Below, piece by piece: positions 7,836-9,217 of a stretch of DNA of 9,217 bases. A program made the position numbers and the translations under genes. Source of the stretch: CAVSWN01 sp046728115 (GTDB lineage: Bacteria; Acidobacteriota; Vicinamibacteria; Vicinamibacterales; CAVVIG01). The stretch is from contig JBKPDW010000086.1 in NCBI GenBank assembly GCA_046728115.1, forward strand, positions 1 through 9,217, read 5' to 3'. Numbering within the stretch: the first letter of the stretch is position 1; each line of letters opens with the position of its first letter. Below the pieces are notes generated by a model that was not told where the DNA came from, did no database searches, and saw only the letters and a list, made by a program, of their open reading frames with translations.

Positions 7836-7871
7836 GGAGAGTTATCGCAGAGCGCTCGTGGAGACTCGTTG

Positions 7872-8456
7872 ATGAACATTCCGTACACAGTCGAAGAACG
7901 GCCCGATACCGGGCTGGCCAATGGCAAGCTTGGCATCTGGCTATTCCTCGCGTCTGAAGTGATGCTGTTCGGGGCGCTCTTCTCGACCTACATCATCCTG
8001 CGCACCGGCGCGGTCGAGTGGCCGCACGGCGAGCTGAACGTGTGGCTCGGCGCCTTCAACACGGTCCTGCTCATTTCTTCGTCGGTGACCATGGTGATGG
8101 CGTGGGCATCGTTGAAACTGCACGATTGGGGCAAGCATCGCCTCTATCTGATCGCCACGTTCATACTGGCGGGCATCTTCCTCGTCAACAAGTACTTCGA
8201 GTACTCGGACCACTTTGCGCGAGGCGAAGGTCCGTGGCACAGCACGTTTCTCGCGATCTACTTCACGATGACCGGCCTCCACGGCCTGCACATCCTGGGC
8301 GGCATGATCGTGATGCTCTACTTCATCGGCCCGGGCGCCAAATTATGGAAGTCCAACCCGGACCAGTTCGCGAATCGAATCGAATACACAGGGTTGTACT
8401 GGCACTTCGTCGATTTGGTGTGGATTTTCCTGTTTCCAGTCCTGTACCTGTTGTAG
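7872..8456 (+). CDS. ctaE: Cytochrome c oxidase subunit III
   Basis: Integral membrane subunit that stabilises the oxidase core and supports sustained turnover; it carries no redox metal. The 194 residues form five predicted helices, the short bacterial type lacking the first two helices of mitochondrial subunit III. Family motifs: GIWLFLASEVMLFGALFSTY (21-40, with the conserved Glu E29), KYFEY with E110 at about 107-111, TGLHGLHILGG (134-144), and YWHFVDLVWIFLFPVLYL near the C-terminus with H178 and D181. The start is the ATG at 7872, seven bases after a TGGAGA Shine-Dalgarno at 7859-7864; a TTG directly before it is less likely. It lies 104 bases downstream of ctaD, a gap occupied by an inverted repeat, and is still expected to be in the same operon. 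Confidence 0.95.
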   Translation: MNIPYTVEERPDTGLANGKLGIWLFLASEVMLFGALFSTYIILRTGAVEWPHGELNVWLGAFNTVLLISSSVTMVMAWASLKLHDWGKHRLYLIATFILAGIFLVNKYFEYSDHFARGEGPWHSTFLAIYFTMTGLHGLHILGGMIVMLYFIGPGAKLWKSNPDQFANRIEYTGLYWHFVDLVWIFLFPVLYLL

Positions 8457-8468
8457 ATGGTGCGTCGC

Positions 8469-8486
8469 GTCCGCTTCGAAGCGGAC
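8469..8486. promoter_or_regulatory. Perfect 18-base palindrome before ctaF
   Basis: GTCCGCTTCGAAGCGGAC is exactly self-complementary. In RNA it can fold into a seven-pair stem with a UCGA loop. It lies 12 bases after the ctaE stop and ends three bases before the ctaF Shine-Dalgarno. No T-run follows, so it is not an intrinsic terminator. It may be an mRNA processing or translation-control stem, or a dimeric protein's site; the choice is inference. Confidence 0.55.
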
Positions 8487-8489
8487 CCT

Positions 8490-8493
8490 GGAG
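8490..8493 (+). promoter_or_regulatory. Shine-Dalgarno fixing the ATG of ctaF
   Basis: GGAG lies five bases before the ATG at 8499. It favours this start over the ATG at 8457 that directly follows the ctaE stop codon and would add 14 residues encoded through the palindrome. Confidence 0.65.
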
Positions 8494-8498
8494 AAAAC

Positions 8499-8828
8499 AT
8501 GCATTCGGCTCCGAACGTAAGAAAATACATGCTGATCGGCGCTGCGCTGCTGGTGTTCACCGCCATCACCGTCGCCGTCAACCGGATCCATTTGGCCGTG
8601 CCCTTCGCGATCACCGTTGCGTTGATCATCGCCATCATGAAAGGCTCGATGGTCGCGTCCGTTTTCATGCACCTCAGCGACGAAAAAAAGTGGATCTACG
8701 GCTCCTTGGCGCTGACCGTCGTGTTCTTCCTCGTGCTGATGTCGATTCCGTTGTTCACGACGATGGATACCATCGGCACGCCGATTCATCCGCCTGTCGC
8801 AGCCACAGCGGAGCATTCAGGACACTGA
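8499..8828 (+). CDS. ctaF: Cytochrome c oxidase subunit IV (COX4_pro-like)
   Basis: A small 109-residue membrane subunit of bacterial aa3/caa3-type oxidases, thought to aid assembly or stability. It has three predicted helices at about 10-27, 33-58 and 66-88. Family landmarks are visible: KYMLIGAALLVFTAITVAV in helix 1, a helix 2 ending in VASVFMHLSDEKK (52-64), and a helix 3 rich in Val and Phe (LTVVFFLVLM). The C-terminal tail is polar with several His and Pro residues. The start is the ATG at 8499, set by the GGAG five bases upstream. The gene ends one base before the ATG of the next, so the two are probably translationally coupled. Confidence 0.9.
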   Translation: MHSAPNVRKYMLIGAALLVFTAITVAVNRIHLAVPFAITVALIIAIMKGSMVASVFMHLSDEKKWIYGSLALTVVFFLVLMSIPLFTTMDTIGTPIHPPVAATAEHSGH

Positions 8829-8829
8829 C

Positions 8830-9030
8830 ATGTCCCTGCGGGCCTTCCATCTGCTGTTCATCGCGCTGTCGGTCATTCTGACGGCGTATTTCGCCGCATG
8901 GGCGATCGGTCAATACCAGATCGCTCACGAAGTCGTGTATGCGCTGGCTGGCGCGATCTCGATCGCGAGCGGCGTCGCATTGGCCGTCTACGGCGCGGCG
9001 TTTCAGAAAAAAACCAAGAGGCTGTCGTGA
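8830..9030 (+). CDS. Two-helix small membrane protein in the cox operon
   Basis: A 66-residue protein with two predicted transmembrane helices, at about 5-26 (FHLLFIALSVILTAYFAAW) and 36-57, joined by a short polar loop, with a strongly basic C-terminus (QKKTKRLS) that should face the cytoplasm. Both ends would then be cytoplasmic. I recognise no named family. Its ATG is one base after the ctaF stop, with AGGA at 8819-8822 as ribosome binding site, so it is tied to expression of the oxidase. Likely roles, by position only, are an accessory subunit or an assembly aid. Similar tiny proteins are easily missed in annotation. Confidence 0.8.
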   Translation: MSLRAFHLLFIALSVILTAYFAAWAIGQYQIAHEVVYALAGAISIASGVALAVYGAAFQKKTKRLS

Positions 9031-9217
9031 CCAGCGTCAATGCATCGCGGACCCCAAAGACCGAGAAGACCGCAAAGCCAGAGTATTCTCTGCGGCCTTG
9101 GCGACGTGTGCGGTCCAAGCGTTCAGAGCGAATCCGCCCGTTGTTGATAATGTTCTTGCTCGTCGCCGTCCCCCGTGCGGCTCTCGCCTGCCCGGTGTGC
9201 TTTGGTCAGAATGATTC
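9027..9217 (+). CDS. CPVC-motif secreted or membrane protein, 3' end cut
   Basis: The first 63 codons of a gene running off the right edge. The readable part has a basic N-terminal stretch, a hydrophobic segment (LLIMFLLVAVPRAALA, codons 39-54), then CPVCFGQND. The segment looks like a signal peptide with cleavage before the first Cys. It does not fit a lipobox, since Ala-Leu-Ala precedes the Cys. The CxxC pair could be redox-active or bind metal. I recall small CPVC membrane proteins beside cox genes in Acidobacteriota, unnamed. The start is unresolved. GTG at 9027 overlaps the previous stop (GTGA) and has AAGAGG five bases upstream, but then translation crosses the inverted repeat at 9049-9116. 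GTG at 9108 gives a normal basic n-region; TTG at 9141 and ATG at 9150 are also possible. Position suggests an oxidase accessory or assembly role. Confidence 0.65.
   Translation, partial: MTSVNASRTPKTEKTAKPEYSLRPWRRVRSKRSERIRPLLIMFLLVAVPRAALACPVCFGQND
9049..9116. repeat. Imperfect inverted repeat near the CPVC gene start
   Basis: The outer arms GGACC (9049-9053) and GGTCC (9112-9116) pair exactly. An inner stem forms from AAGCC and AGAG at 9075-9083 against CTCT (9088-9091) and GGCCTT (9094-9099) around a TATT loop, with bulges and an unpaired middle. The style (ACCGCAAAG..., CTCTGCGG) matches the element at 7778-7835, suggesting a decayed member of one dispersed palindrome family. It is open in the frame of the CPVC gene. 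Confidence 0.5.

Noticed and set aside
8457..8498. ATG directly after the ctaE stop as the ctaF start
   Set aside because: The added residues are encoded by the palindrome region, and the ATG at 8499 has its own GGAG five bases upstream.

Overview
The window is GC-rich, densely coded bacterial chromosome. The gene content suggests a soil- or sediment-type aerobic bacterium: a haem-copper oxidase operon, an acyl-CoA ligase, and a multidomain FHA-GAF-nucleotide cyclase. The protein style resembles Acidobacteriota, perhaps the Vicinamibacteria. That placement is inference from remembered relatives, not a search result. No phage, plasmid, transposase, CRISPR, tRNA or rRNA gene is visible, and no stretch above 300 bases lacks a gene.

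Layout. (1) 9-1616 (+): a class III adenylate cyclase with N-terminal FHA and GAF sensor domains; its true start may lie off the left edge. (2) 5908-1649 (-): four tightly packed genes that read as one operon. In transcription order they are an exported TPR protein, a single-pass membrane protein of unknown function, an AMP-forming long-chain acyl-CoA ligase, and a metallo-beta-lactamase-fold hydrolase. This operon converges on the cyclase gene with only 32 bases between the stop codons. (3) 5909-5988: a divergent intergenic region with a good sigma70-like promoter and Shine-Dalgarno for the rightward operon. (4) 5989-9217 (+): an aa3-type cytochrome c oxidase operon with subunit I (ctaD), III (ctaE) and IV (ctaF), then a two-helix 66-residue protein, then a secreted or membrane-anchored CPVC protein cut by the right edge. 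Subunit II (CuA) is not in the window.

How the genes work together. The rightward operon encodes the catalytic and accessory membrane subunits of a terminal oxidase that reduces O2 with electrons from cytochrome c or an equivalent donor. Subunit I keeps every haem and CuB ligand, the D-channel residues and the glutamate of the HPEVY motif. It has isoleucine where the K-channel lysine is expected, which is the most interesting functional signal here. The leftward operon joins envelope proteins (TPR, membrane anchor) to acyl-CoA chemistry and a hydrolase, and its joint purpose is not evident.

Non-coding structure. Two imperfect inverted repeats that look like members of one dispersed palindromic family sit inside the oxidase operon. 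One lies in the ctaD-ctaE gap and one after the 66-residue gene, where it is apparently open to translation into the CPVC gene. A separate perfect 18-base palindrome lies between ctaE and the ctaF ribosome binding site.
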